A stretch of DNA of 64,000 nucleotides from Endocalyx cinctus (taxonomy: Eukaryota; Ascomycota; Sordariomycetes; Amphisphaeriales; Apiosporaceae). Below the pieces are notes generated by a model that ran no database searches, was not told where the DNA came from, and saw only the letters and a list, made by a program, of their open reading frames with translations. The position numbers were made by a program, and so were the translations under genes. This document shows positions 35,201 to 48,317 of the stretch, piece after piece. The stretch is taken from positions 2,170,001-2,234,000 of the forward strand of contig BCKC01000004.1 in the NCBI GenBank assembly GCA_001600455.1. The letters run 5' to 3'. Positions within the stretch are counted from its first letter, which is position 1. Each line of letters opens with the position of its first letter.

Positions 35201-38200
35201 AGACTCGACGTATCATTGTCGGCCCGAGAAGAGTCCCCGTTTCCACTCGCCTGAGCATGGATAGGCGGGTTCTGCCGGTCTGATGCCTGTCCGTCTTTTC
35301 GTGACCAATGCTCGGGAACAGTCCTGGATATAGCCGCTTCTTCCAAAATTACCGCACGAAGTACTGGGCCTAGAGACTTGATAAGGGTAATGTAATAGTC
35401 AAAGACATTGACCTGGGGGAGTGTAGCCAACTGAGTTCTGGAAGAAAACGGGAAAGACTGATACAGGATTCTGATCAGTGACTGGGCATCCAGAAGAGCT
35501 TTCACCATTCGGGTCCCCTGAGAAAATTTGTCGATAAGGTCTCGACTGGATTCCTCATCGAGACTGGCATCGTTGTTCAAGAAAGGTACGAAATATGACG
35601 ACGATCCTTCCATCTTGACAACTGGGTCAAGGACATTCAGTGTATATTGTGTACGCTTCAATAATGACGGGAGCCCTAGAACTGGGGATGCTTCGACTAA
35701 TTGAGACGCGACTGCATGCAAAGTCCTAGATGCTGGGGTATCTCCAAAATCGTGCGGTAGACTAGGAGAAGTGCTTAGGTCAAGCAATATCTCTACACCG
35801 CCACTGCTGATGAGATTCATCCGGAGACTTGAATTGCTGATATACTGAGTCAAAAAATTGGAAACAGCGTAGACGTAGGGAGTGATGGACGTAGATACCG
35901 AAACAGACTCTGAAGTAGAATCAGTATCTTGGGGTTGAAGCAAGCTAGCATCAGTCATCTGTACATCTACGTCGTCATTCGCCGCTACCTCTTTGCTTTT
36001 ACCTTTACTGTCAGAGGGTTTTGCATGCTCATCCAGCAAGCCTCGGTCGGCGACAAGGTCTCGGCCCTCTTGATCACGAACATAAAGCTTCGCACCCCAT
36101 TTAGAACCCCGACCTTTGACCTCAGCAAGATATGTAACTCGAGCTACCATATCCAGGACAGCATTCGCTATGGCCGGTCGGAGAGATGGGTGGTGCCGTG
36201 CTAGCTCGTCAAAACTACCACCGATTGCCTGTGCTAAGTTATCATCAATCACCATAGCTCGAACATGTTCCGGACTCTCAAATATTTCAAAGAAGCTGTC
36301 AAAGGCCCGTGATGAGACCACCATCTTCATGCCATTATTGTTCAAGGATATAGCGTTTAATACTGTAGGAACGATTGCTATGGCATCTGAGGAAGCAAGC
36401 ACACCACGAGCTAGGGGGCCATCGCGGGGTGCTGCCAACACTTCCAATGGCGGAGGATGAGGCCTGGTGTCTGGCTCAAGGATATCCGGTAAAGGAGAAA
36501 GTGAAGAAGGGTTGGAGTCATCATCAGTTCTATCGTCAGACTTTTCCGCATCTGGCTCACTGGATTGTACTGACGTAACCGGGCTGCCTGTAAGGGCCTC
36601 TAAGAAACTTTGGACCAACCCAGCTTCAGTTATAGCTGCAAAGCTTGTCGGGTCATTATTGAGAAAATCTCGAAGGATAGTCACAGCATTTGTCCATACT
36701 AATGATCCAAATTTCGTCATGTTTTCAATAATTTCGCGGATGCTGCGGAGAAGGTCCGATTTGTCGACAAGGTTTCTGAGCAAGCGATCGGTATTTCCAC
36801 CAAATGCGTATGAATTAGACATGATGTGATGGATAAACTTCAAAAGAAACTTGAGGTTTTGCTGCTGATAGAATGGAATCTCATAATCTACCACCTGGGA
36901 TCGGTGATCTACCGGCGTCGCGCGCTTCTCTTCAACAAGCTTCTTGGCAAGGTCAACTTCGTGGGTGATCAAATTGGTGATAGCATCGAGACCGCCCGCC
37001 GTGATCAAGGCTTGGAAAGAAGTTTGCACGTTGTACACCAAACTATCCAAGAATCCTACCAGAGTACCGTATGTACGCTCGGCTACGGTAGACCTAGTGT
37101 TTAGAATTTCAACCATAATGTCTAATAGACCAGCCGAGATAATCTCCGGAGTATTACGACCAGAGTTGGTAGCCATTGCCATCGTAATATGGAGCGTTAG
37201 AGAGAAAAGATTGTCTCGCCACTCATCTTTCTCCGTCCACTGCTCACCAACATCGTCTTCCTTCATCTCGGCCACAGCTTTCCTGATGACATACAGCAAC
37301 ACTCCATGGTTGACCGTAGCACTTAACGCGGAGAAGATGTCTGGAATCTTGGTATGGAATGAGGAAATAGCCTCAAGCAAAGACAGGGCAATGGATTGTA
37401 GTTGAAGTGGAACAACCGTCGTGCCATCTGGGCCAGGATGTATAAGCTCGGCCAGTTGGTATACGAGCTGAAATCTACGGGGCTCATCACTGTCCTGCCT
37501 TAGGACCTTTTCGATAAAGGTAGGTTCTATGTGGATATACGCCAAGTTTTGTATGGCGAGAAGCCGAGCTTTGAGTGCCTCTTGGCGATCCTGAACAGAC
37601 CCGGTCAAAGCCTTAGCGACTCGAAGACGGTTGAGAAATTCATACTTGCTCTCCTTTGGAACATCCGCGGGGAGACGCCCAAGAAGCTGGTAGATCGGCG
37701 TCGAAACTAGCGCAGAGTGAGACACCTCGATAGTCTTCTGGCCAGGAGAAGCACTGTCATCGCGGGTGGCGGCGGGTGATCGAGTTACGGAATTAGGACT
37801 ATCATCTAAAGCGCCTTGCCGATTAGACCGAGGAGTGGTGTGTGTTCCCGCAGAACTACTGCTGCGTCGTAACGGTGTGGGGGTTGACGGGGCACTCGGG
37901 GCACCTCGATCATGTAAAGGTTGTGTTGATTCTGAGATGGAGCTCGAAATAGGGTAGTACGTCAGCTTTACATCACCCCAGCCATTCCAGCGCTCTTGCT
38001 TATCACTATCGTCATTAGGATTGACGTTTGCAATGGCGCATAGATCGTTTGCAAACATGGTGGCGACATTCTTGGGCGTTCCACCATGCGTCTTCTCTTT
38101 GCTCTTGCTGGCACTGCCGGGAGTGGAGAGAGATATGCCCTCTGGGGCCTTGAAAATCGGCGTCTTGATAAATGGTTGTGCTAACTGCTGCACGCGATCA

Positions 38201-38865
38201 AGTTCTATATTATAGTGATTCGATAATAAAGCCGTGTGAACTTGTCTAGTGGCCATGCCATGGATGCGTTTCACAGATGCCTGGTAGCGCCGCGCCAGCT
38301 CTACACCAACGCTGAGCGTAGCACAAATGACGGCGGAATCAGTGCTGTTGAGGATATTATTCAAGTGGGAACTGCTGGCGTATATGCTGCGATTGCCACA
38401 ATGATCCAAGAGCATTTGGGTAAATTTAAGGATGGTGACAATGAGGGAGGCATCGCCATCTTTGCCGTATCCCAGTTCGGAGAGCTGGGCGATCTTGTCG
38501 CCGGCGTCGGCCCATTCCTGACTTAACAAGAGCTCACAGCCGAAGTCTCGAGTTTGGTAGCTCTCGTTCAAATTGTATATCTCACAGAATGATTCCAAGA
38601 GCGCATCAAATCGGTTGAGAAGAGGTATCCAATGATAAAGATCACCTCGAGGGAAAGGCCAACGCGAGGGGAATTCGTCGAGTTTTTTGGGTAAAAGAGG
38701 AAGAGAGACCGAGGTCGCAGAGTCGACGTACTCTTGTAGCCAGGTCGACTAAGATGTCAAAAGAATATTAGCACACGATAATTAATATATTAAGTTCATA
38801 TTCAGAATCCTACTCACAAGCGTCTCCCTATGTTTGGGTTGAATGGTCTTCGTAATTTTTCCCAT
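26273..38865 (-). CDS. TOM1: Giant HECT-type E3 ubiquitin ligase, Tom1/HUWE1 family
   Basis: Eight minus-strand exons (38865-38818, 38748-31593, 31546-30965, 30913-30854, 30791-30621, 30537-26830, 26773-26429, 26367-26273) total 4,055 codons including the stop, the size of filamentous-fungal Tom1. It begins [16 protein letters not shown]. The N-terminal half is an armadillo-like region (DUF908/DUF913 type). An acidic Asp/Glu-rich block follows at about residues 2,400-2,600, then a mid region with a [19 protein letters not shown] segment. The HECT domain fills the last 350 residues or so, with [21 protein letters not shown] and the catalytic Cys at about 4,021 in SHTCFN, near the end of exon 7. 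The 33-residue tail ends DYFGFA. Tom1 ubiquitinates excess histones, ribosomal proteins and other substrates. The acidic block probably binds basic clients (inference). Confidence 0.96.
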
Positions 38866-41429
38866 GGTGAAGGCCGGGGCGGCAAAGCCGCGTACAAAGT
38901 ATCAGCTCCCCCTCCACTGCCTAGATTCAAGGAATCGGCGACGACAACTTGGCCCTTCACCACGGAGCGCCCAAAATAGTTGGAACGCTCCTGTCACAAA
39001 TGCGGTATAGAATTTATGTGTTGCCGTAAATTTTCACGATAATGTACACGGTCGCAAATCCAACCGGGGGTAGATGAAGACTTTAAAGCTTGATGATATC
39101 AGCCTTGCGGATATAGGTGGAGGCTAGAATCGCTCTGGGCAAAATCGGAAGTTTTGGCGTTGAAGACCGGGACCAAATTTTCTTATAGAGAAAACGATGG
39201 TGAGAGAAAGATGCTCGGCTTCTGTAAAATTTGTGGCGAACAAATATCTGAAGAGGATGGCGAGAAGATAATGTGTGATTTATGGAAAGAAGTGGAAAGT
39301 GAGGTAATGAGTAATTCTCGGGGTTGCAGGTACGTGAAGATTACCTAGAGGAAGCTGGAGTTATTTAGATGGTATAGGCAGGTGCAGGCCGCTATTCCGT
39401 CAGAGTCCAGGTTCTGTTTGATTCAGTTCAGTAACCACGTAGAAGTAGATAAATAAATAAGGGCGATCCGAAGAGAAATGAAGTTGTTTCGAGATGCGTT
39501 TATTTACTAATTTTATCGTGAGTAAGGGACAGGTGAATCGAGAATTGCCTTGGGAAAAAAAGAATAAGAAAAGAAAGTTTTTAGTAGTAGGTCAAATTAT
39601 TCTGTTTTTTTTTTGTTTTTTTTCCTGACTGAATAATTATTGAAGGTCGCGATTCCTTTTTACTGACTAGGTACTTGAATGTGTAGTGGAGCTTTGGCCA
39701 TCATCCGGGTACCTTACTTGCATATTAGGTATCTAAGATACTTATCAAATAGTACTTAGTGCACTACCTATGATACTACGAGGTAATCCCACCAACTGCT
39801 AACTAACGTATGGTGGGGCAAGTATGATGTACCCGATCAGATAATTGACGTAAATGCCTAAAAAGAAGTCCACTCACTACCTACCTATACCTGGATACTA
39901 TTAAATCTCCGTTCACTGACCTCACTCCAATTAAATCATATTTTGACATTACCTAATCTCTAGGAACTCACGGTTTTCCACACTTTTTTTTTTTAGGTAC
40001 AAACTATCCTCATCCCAAATATTAGGTTAGGTTCTTTGCCTAGGTCTATATTCTGGCTGGTTGGATATCACTGCAGCACTGGTAGATCCCATTGCAAAAG
40101 ATGAATATATCAATAATAACCTATAATTACGGCAGAGGTACCAATACTGCCCATTCATGGATATGGATGTGAGACCAACTACACGTGTGTCTTAGATACT
40201 AGGGTACTGGCAGCCTCGTAATTTTCTAACACAAACAACCCTCCCTATAGTATATACATAGTAAGTGCCTACTAGCAAGTATTCAAGGTTGATAATGCCG
40301 ATGCTTATGCCCGTTTCTGATTATTAATATGAGGCTTTGAAGTTTTCCTAAGGCTGCTGTTACTTCGGGGATATCTCATCCATGATCCATCCAGTATGTA
40401 CAATCCTAGAGACTACCTAGGTAAGGTTCTTTATGATTTAATAAGCAAAATGTATAAGCAGTACCTAGGCTGGAATAGAATTCTAGAGAAAAAAGTTTGA
40501 CTTATAGCAAATAGACAGTTATGCACTTATAGCCTTACTAGGTAGTAGGTACATACCATCAATCTATGACAAAACATTTATTCTTACATTTACACTTACT
40601 GGAGCTGAGGATAACACGCAGTGGCTATCCCATTCCCATTAGCTCCGACCACATGTCCCGGCGTCAATACCGGCAAGAACTCCGTTGTTTGTCCGTACCT
40701 AGGCTCTCTTAATGTCTTGATAGGTACTTAATTGCTCAGGTGTCCATCTATGGATATAACATCCATGGATGGTGTCATTTAGCACATGGCTTTTTGGATA
40801 ATAAGAGATTTAAGGGTTTCACCTCATTTATATGCTAAATTTCTCCAGAGTGCCTGCATTCATGGTTCACAAGGCCGCCTGGATATCCCTTGTTTAGTAG
40901 CTAACTGAGAGGACTCGGGTATTAAACACGTCATTGGAGCGATTAATACCGCGGATATCTAATTTGTAAGTTGCAGGAAGTACTCAGCGACCATTACTTT
41001 GCTCTGTACACTTGCTGCTTCATAGTAAACTGTACACTAGGTAGATATTCAGGTGATAAGCATATATACGCCTCAGAATTTGTTCCTCTTTATTACAATA
41101 GGTTTTATATAGTTTACAAGTACCTAGCTTAACAAGTATTCTTCGATATAAAAAAAGAAAAGTAGAAGAAGCAGAAAAGCAAAAGTATATGTATTTAATC
41201 TTATGTACTATCGAACAGTAATTCTTCTATTAACTCTAAATTTGATATATCTACGTGTACATATACATTTACATAGTACAGAACTATGTCTAGGTGGACG
41301 GGGCTTACTGGGTGGTTGTATCCATGGATCGATTTACCCCACCTATTCTTTTACACTAAATCTTACCATTTTCTTGTTAAACTTTTTACTCTACACGTAT
41401 ATACTTTTATAAGCACGAAGAATATCAAT
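38866..41429. other. AT-rich gene-poor region upstream of TOM1
   Basis: 2.6 kb with no supported gene. It is rich in TACCT/AGGTA words, including an exact TACCTAGGTA palindrome at 40414-40423, and has T-runs near 39605-39622 and 39985-39996. The first few hundred bases hold the TOM1 promoter. The frame at 39154-39348 contains two Cys pairs but is not convincing. Confidence 0.5.
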
Positions 41430-41526
41430 GGGCGCATGGTTTAGTGGTATAATACCTCTTTAGCACTATATGATTATCCAAATATAAATATAGAGGTGGT
41501 CCTGGGTTCGATTCCCAGTGCGTCCA
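41430..41526 (+). tRNA. tRNA-Ala (anticodon AGC) with intron
   Basis: The acceptor strands GGGCGCA (41430-41436) and TGCGTCC (41519-41525) pair with one G-T, followed by discriminator A. The D-arm is TGGTTTAGTGGTATAAT. The anticodon stem CCTCT (41455-41459) pairs with AGAGG (41492-41496), and the loop starts TTAGCA, so the anticodon is AGC at 41462-41464. About 25 nt of AT-rich sequence (roughly 41466-41490) interrupts the loop one base after the anticodon, the standard nuclear tRNA intron position. The T-arm CTGGG TTCGATT CCCAG is perfect. A T5 run at 41529-41533 follows. Confidence 0.93.
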
Positions 41527-41528
41527 CA

Positions 41529-41559
41529 TTTTTGTTACCTTTTTTTTTTTTTTTTTTTG
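41529..41559 (+). terminator. RNA polymerase III terminator of tRNA-Ala
   Basis: TTTTT at 41529-41533, three bases after the discriminator, then a second run of about 19 T from 41541. Confidence 0.75.
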
Positions 41560-41873
41560 TTCTTTCCTTTTGACCTCTTTCCTATCTATATATATACTTA
41601 TCTCCTCTTTTCTAAGAGAAATTTTTTTTTAATCAGGTCTTACAGAGAGAAGAAGAAGAAAAAATTTTGAATAAAAATAATAAAATAGTGAGTACTTAAT
41701 CAGGAGAATTAACATTTTATACAGAAGGGAGGGAGAACTTCTTCACCATACTTCTTTCCTTATAAGTATAAATAGGAAACGGAGTATCACTAGGAAATAA
41801 TAGTTTAGTTCGCCGCCCATACTGGCAAACAAGATGCATTTATTCTAGTTGAAAATATCTATTTTGAGAAACC

Positions 41874-41888
41874 AAAAAAAAAAAAAAA
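41874..41888 (-). terminator. Probable RNA polymerase III terminator of tRNA-Ile
   Basis: An A15 run on the plus strand, that is T15 on the transcribed side, 37 bases after the tRNA 3' end. Confidence 0.55.
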
Positions 41889-41925
41889 GACATTGAAGAT
41901 ATGTATGTAGGCCTGCCACTTTCTA

Positions 41926-41999
41926 TGGTCAGTATGAGGGTCGAACTCATGGCCTTCGCATTATTAGTACGACGCTCTAACCGACTGAGCTAACCGACC
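41926..41999 (-). tRNA. tRNA-Ile (anticodon AAT)
   Basis: Read on the minus strand: acceptor GGTCGGT pairs with ACTGACC (one G-T), D-stem GCTC with GAGC, anticodon stem TCGTA with TGCGA, loop CTAATAA giving anticodon AAT, T-stem ATGAG with CTCAT around a TTCGACC loop, discriminator A. It is 74 nt with no intron. The anticodon loop and stem match other fungal Ile(AAT) tRNAs. Confidence 0.94.
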
Positions 42000-44363
42000 A
42001 TGGTCTACGCGAGATTAAACAGACCTTATCGAACAGAGAGAGGAGAGACGGAGCGGGGCCAGTACTGAGTATCTAAGATGCTAGCTTTTGAGGAGTCGAA
42101 TGAATAAGACAGCTCTATGACTACTACCTAGCGATTTCTGTTGGATTAGATAACAGCAAGCTAGTGCCGATTCTCATATGCTATCACCTAGGATGAGGCT
42201 GACCATAATCGGAGACCAAAATTCGATCTATACCAGCGCTGCAGAAGGCGTTCAGATGAAGAGATGAAGAGGTGGCTGGCCTAACGTTCAGGACACTAAT
42301 TACTTTATATTGAAAGGGGGCAGAGTGGGTGTTGGTAAAGCTAAGTGATACATATATGCTTTTATTTACTCTTGATAGTTCATCGCAAACTGAGCTGTTA
42401 GCTCAAGCGCGGGCGTGTAACTTTGAAGATGAGATACTTAATGTTAAGTGATCTATAAGTAATCGTCATTTCTGACCAAGTCGTTATAATTCAGTGTCAC
42501 TTATGCTCCACACCTGCGATGGCTCTACAGCCTCTCCTTAACCTTTGACTAAAGCCAACAGATCACTCGGGGACGAATTGTTGCCTTCCGGTTCCCGGCT
42601 TTATATCCTCGGTCGTTTCTATGTTGTGATAGGCTATTTGCTAGTTAGCACGTGGTTGGCTCATGTTTTAGAACCGACCTCAATTGGATATTGCCTGCCG
42701 GCGGTCGGTGCTCCGTGCGTATCTATAATGCGTCTAGAAGTAGGGATATTATAATTGACGTTCAACTTTCATAAACTGAACTTAGGTGTGCTGTTATACT
42801 CTCGCCTACTGGTGATCAAGGGCACTAACTCATGATCTATTATGGACTCGCCCGACTATCCGTGTCAAGACGATTCGGGACCACAGGTTCTGTATACAGT
42901 CTACTTTAGCAATTTGCTCTTTTCCGGCACTCTGGCATTTTAGCTAATGTATCTAGCCACTAGGAAGTTACTTGTCAGCTCAACCAGATGGCATACTTAT
43001 TATAGCCTCCAGGTTCCGGCCCAACGTAATATAGATACTTACTCCGCCACTGAGAGTAGTATTGTCTATTATATGAAGCCCTGTTCGACCAACTTTCATG
43101 CTCAGGATGTGGTGTATGACTAAATAATAGCAGTAAAGTGATCGCTTTTCTTTTTCTTCTTCTTCTTCTTCTTCTTCCTCGAATCCCACTTCACTCGGAT
43201 GAATAGGTTCACGAGTGGCGAAACATAGGCATATCTAATGACTGACTGGAGATTGGCAGGAAAATGGCATATATTTGGTATTCTTATCGTTTTCCTTTAT
43301 TATATTCATAGTTTGCTACATGAGAGTGCATCTAGTAAAGTTGTCTCTACATAAAAGCGCCGCAATATACGGCACTAGGTAGTTATAATACAGTATTGAC
43401 ACTATTACTAACCACGTACTTAGTAGGTAAGTAACCCATTGATATGTACTTAAATAATAAGAAAGTGTAGCGATTGGATATACCTTAGGTAGGTACATAA
43501 GTAGGATATGAGAGGTATACGTAAAATGAAAGTAAGAGCATCGTTTGGTTAGTAAAGAAAGATAGAAGTAGATATAGAAGCAAAGTACGATAGGGGAGAG
43601 GAAGTCCTCTTTATATTGAGTTATAAAGGAAAGCGGTAAAATCTATATTATAGTGTCAAACTGTGTAGTGTAGTGCTATCATCTATGTATGCTTGAATGA
43701 GAAAAACGCTAAGCCTATAATGGTAAAAACATAGCCGCGCTTACTCTTAAAGAAAAGAAAGGTGTAATAACACAGGGGTGCAGATGGTAGTTTAATTTCT
43801 GAATTATAATAAATGAAATTAATTGGTGTAGTGGACCAGACTCAGTGGTAGGATAATACGAGCTAACGGCTGAAATTGAGCTGGAATAAAGTAATTCCAG
43901 TACCTATGTACCTAGAGGTATATACCTAGCCTATAGGAGGTAATTATACTGTCCATATAATACTTGTACCTGTATATTTAGATGTACACAGTAGTGTAGC
44001 TTGCTATATATTTTATATAGGGAATACTGCTTTATTTAATTGGCTAGTTTTTTTTGGTTTTTTTTTTTACTAGTGCTCTATTCCCTAGTTGGCTGTAAAC
44101 ACCCCCCGCCAATAATCAATTAAGCCCAAAATGAGCTTAATAACCCTTTCTTGGGTTCTCTTTTCTTGGCATCAACAAGACTTTCTCGTTTTGTATCAGA
44201 CTCGACTTCATTCCTGCATTTTATTTCATTCTCCCACCCAACAAAACCCTGCGAGACAGTTCTTCTTCATTTGACCTGTCCGACCTCATTTTCCCTTCTT
44301 TATTATTTTTTCTTTTTTTCGCTATTAAAATAATTCTGCTTTTATATCGCACTTCTCCTGAAA
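42000..44363. other. AT-rich gene-poor region upstream of alpha-tubulin
   Basis: 2.4 kb without a supported gene. It contains a (TTC)8 repeat at 43154-43177, many TACCTA/TAGGTA words near 43370-43500 and 43900-43940, and a pyrimidine-rich stretch (about 44140-44340) before the tubulin start that is probably its core promoter and leader. Confidence 0.5.
43154..43177. repeat. (TTC)8 microsatellite
   Basis: Eight perfect TTC units in a pyrimidine tract inside the gene-poor region. Confidence 0.9.
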
Positions 44364-46296
44364 ATGCGCGAGATCATCAGCATTAATGGTATGTCTTGTT
44401 CTATTTACAATCACGCGTTTTTCCCCATCCCCCCCTTCACCGCAACATCCCAGGCTCCAATAAAAAAAAATCAATGTCCTTTGAATGCGTGCACTTTTCA
44501 TCTCTAGTGTTGCTATCTTGAGAAATTGTATATACTGATTTATTTATTTATTTTTGTCATATAGTCGGCCAGGCCGGTTGCCAAATCGCCAACTCGTGCT
44601 GGGAGGTAGGTTTTCCATTACGAGATTCATCGCAGTATAATTATTTGGAAACCCGATAGATAACCTTCGAATACCGAATTTCGACTATATCGGGGCTTCC
44701 AACATGCTACTCTTTTCTTAAAGTACACGGCTGACATAAAATCATCTCTTCAGCTTTACTGTCTCGAGCACGGTATCCAGGTAAACTTTATATCCAGCCC
44801 TCCTACCAAAAAAAAAAAAAAAAAAAACTGCAACCACTAATATTTATGTTTGATTTTCAATAGCCTGATGGATATCTTACCGAGGAACGCAAAGCTGCTG
44901 ACCCTGATCACGGCTTCAGCACTTTCTTCTCCGAGACTGGTATGTAGAATTCTTCGTATTCTACTATACTACCTGTACTTGACTAAATCAAATATTACAG
45001 GCCAGGGCAAGTACGTGCCTCGCACTATTTACTGCGATCTCGAGCCCAACGTCGTCGATGAAGTCCGCACCGGTGCCTACCGAAGCCTTTTCCACCCGGA
45101 GCAGATGATTACCGGCAAGGAGGATGCTTCCAACAACTACGCTCGTGGCCACTACACCGTGGGCAAGGAGCTTATTGATCAGGTGTTGGACAAGATCCGT
45201 CGTGTCGCCGATAGCTGTGCCGGCCTACAAGGTTTCTTGGTCTTCCACTCCTTCGGTGGTGGTACTGGTTCTGGTTTTGGTGCTTTGTTGATGGAGCGTC
45301 TGTCCGTCGACTATGGCAAGAAGAGCAAGCTGGAATTCTGTGTCTACCCTGCCCCTCAGACCGCCACCTCTGTTGTCGAGCCGTACAACTCCATTCTCAC
45401 CACTCACACCACCCTCGAGCACTCTGACTGCTCCTTCATGGTCGACAACGAGGCCATTTACGATATCTGCCGTAGAAACCTCGGCCTCGAGCGCCCCAAC
45501 TACGAGAACCTGAACCGCTTGATTGCTCAAGGTAAGATGCCCCCGTCTGAATTATTTTCCCTTACGTAATATATTAATTCGCGACAGTCGTTTCTTCTAT
45601 CACCGCCTCTCTCCGATTCGACGGTTCCCTTAACGTTGATTTGAACGAATTCCAGACCAACTTGGTGCCGTACCCTCGTATTCACTTCCCTCTCGTAGCC
45701 TACGCTCCCGTCATCTCGGCTGCCAAGGCTGCCCACGAGGCCAATTCGACCCAGGAGATGACTATGTCTTGTTTCGAGCCCCACAACCAGATGGTCAAAT
45801 GTGATCCTCGTCTTGGCAAGTACATGGCTACCTGCTTGTTGTACCGTGGTGACGTCGTCCCCAAGGATGCCCACGCAGCGGTCGCTACGCTCAAGACCAA
45901 GCGAACGATTCAGTTCGTCGATTGGTGCCCCACCGGATTTAAGATTGGCATCTGCTTCCAGCCTCCCCAGCTGGTGCCTAACGGTGACCTGGCTAAGGTT
46001 GACCGCGCTGTGTAAGTCCCTATGATACTCATTTGAAACTCTTTCATGCTGACGAACATGTGTCTAGCTGCATGCTTTCCAACACCACCGCTATTGCTGA
46101 GGCATGGTCTGCTCTGTCTAACAAATTCGACCTCATGTACTCGAAGCGTGCTTTCGTACACTGGTACGTTGGCGAGGGTATGGAGGAAGGTGAGTTCTCC
46201 GAGGCTCGCGAAGATCTTGCGGCTTTGGAGCGCGATTACGAGGAGGTTGCCGCCGACTCTCTCGAGGGCGAGGGCGATGTTGAGGCCGAGTACTAA
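44364..46296 (+). CDS. TUB1: Alpha-tubulin
   Basis: Seven exons (44364-44388, 44565-44605, 44754-44780, 44864-44939, 45001-45531, 45588-46011, 46068-46296) give 450 residues. The protein starts [22 protein letters not shown] and carries the GTP-binding tubulin signature GGGTGSG, the alpha-specific catalytic segment with Glu in RLDVD-type context ([16 protein letters not shown]), and an acidic tail ending EGDVEAEY with the C-terminal Tyr typical of alpha-tubulin. With beta-tubulin it forms microtubules for mitosis, nuclear movement and hyphal transport. The first four exons are very small (25-76 nt), the usual 5'-biased intron pattern of fungal tubulin genes. Confidence 0.97.
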
Positions 46297-48317
46297 GCAA
46301 GGGCGATGTTATCACTGTAACTCGCTGATCTGGGGTTCAATTCACATTCTTCCTTCACGTTTGGCATCATTGTCTAGCCTGCTTTACTCATCTTGTTTGT
46401 CATGCTTCAGAATGCCTAAGAACTTGGTATCTTCGGAAACCCCGAGGAACTTGTTTTTGTGCTTTAGGAGACTACCGTGATGGAAAGCAGATAAGTACTT
46501 TTCTGATTCGGCCACGCAGAGCCCTGTTATGAAGACTAGCAGTACTATAAACTTTGTAAATCCGTTCTATCAGTTTTAATAGTTTGAGCCACCCCAATGT
46601 TATTATATCTGTCTGTGAACAGATCAAAATTTTCCTGATACTAGATTACATATGTATGTGTATGTGTATGCGTATGTATACTCCGTAATGAAGGATACAC
46701 TAGCAAAGAGCAGGCACTGCTAATAAGTATCAGTTAGCCACGCTCATGAGGATGTATACTTAACTTTGCTTCCGTGAACAAGCCCTGCCGGAAATTACCC
46801 AAAACTGATGATAGAGAGAACTACAAGGCCTCCGTTATTAATTAAGGAGGTTGTCACTCAATATGCTGGGATGAAATCTGATGACTGATGACAGCACATA
46901 ACGGGATGCAGTGTGACATTGTCTCCAAAAAAGCAGCAAACGGTCCAATAGAATTTTCTTACAGCGTTATTCGACCATTTCCATCTGTATTTCTTTTCCA
47001 ATAAAATAGCTTATATTTATTCAAAGGCTGCATCCGGGACTTGCATTGCGTCAACACGGTGAAGAAGGATGGTGGGAAAAGTTGGGGTATGATAGGTATT
47101 ATTCCAAACTTTTCACTGACCAGCTGCCAGCGTCGTCTTGCATAGCTTTTCCCCGGTTTGATTTTCTTTTTCTTTTTCTAAATTGCATGTATACATAAAA
47201 TTTTTTTTGAATACTTAGGTATTAGGACATATGATTCTTAATTCAATTGGTCGAAGGGGAATTAAAAAAAAAAAAAAAAAAAAGAGAGAGACTGGATTAA
47301 GAAAATAACACAAAATATTCATGATGGCGGATCTTCCCCCGAACCACAATGCTGCTGCCATGGAATTGAACCGAACCTCCCGATAAGAGAAGCTTATACT
47401 TACTTACCTAGGTAGCAACAGAGAGTGAAAAGTCATGGGTTAAGATAGACAACATGTTCAAGCATGATATCGACATGAAATGAAACCAGAATATATGCAA
47501 TCGTTTGTCAGTGAATGAATATTATATCCTTTCCTTTTCCTTTTTTTTTTTTCGTTTCTCCTCCTCTCCTCTCTCTCTTTCTCTCTCTCTTTTCTTGTAA
47601 TATATGATATTAGGATCAAGTACGACGATGGCGAGGATAAATAAGCATCAAGTATTCCGATAATAAAAAAAGACCACGAGAGATCTGATAGGTAGGCTGT
47701 TTAATGTCCCCTTTCCTGTCCGCTTAACCCCTACCCCCTGACTCCTTTAGTAGTACATATAAGAACTTATTCTAATTTAGGTACCAACCTAGGCGCCTGG
47801 ATAGGTGGGTTAGCGACAGATACACTGTAGTTTACTGTGTATCCACTAAAGTTACCAGGAACTTAGTACGTTTGCGGTAACAGTCCCTGGCATTAACAGC
47901 GATTGCCCAGCCTCCTGTAAGTGTATACCTACACGTACACTGTACCAACCAATTCAGAGGTTGATATCCATGTACAGTACTCTGCCTGTATGCATATTCC
48001 AGTCTTAGTACGTACATACACATAATTTCTCCTCTCAGGCTCCAGCTAATAATAACAGAACCAGGCTAAGTAGATAATTTTATGTATCTTGTCTATTGAA
48101 GCTCTCTCGACCTTTGTCTTACTAGTTAGAAGTAGCTCTAGATAAAAACGGGCGCATCCATTTGAATTACTCTTTTTTCTTCTTCTTATGTATTGAACTA
48201 CAGCTACGTAAAATACCATCATCATTCCTCTCAGATATTTGTCAAAACTCTTTCCCCCCTGACTGGAAGTCTCATCATACATCTCTTGCCGAGCTTGGTG
48301 AGAGAGGTTGCATCGTC
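46297..48317. other. Intergenic region between alpha-tubulin and EDE1
   Basis: 2 kb with no supported gene. It has a TATG-like short tandem near 46650-46680, a TACTCCGTA word at 46679-46687, an A20 tract near 47264-47283, a C/T-rich stretch at 47525-47595, and an exact TACCTAGGTA palindrome at 47405-47414. Confidence 0.5.

Noticed and set aside
39154..39348. Small frame with CKICGEQ and a later Cys, like a zinc-binding motif
   Set aside because: It has no ATG at its start, only two Cys pairs in loose spacing, no similarity to a known family, and lies in the TOM1 promoter region.
42545..42754. 69-codon plus-strand frame in the gene desert
   Set aside because: No domain, no splice partners and random-looking composition.
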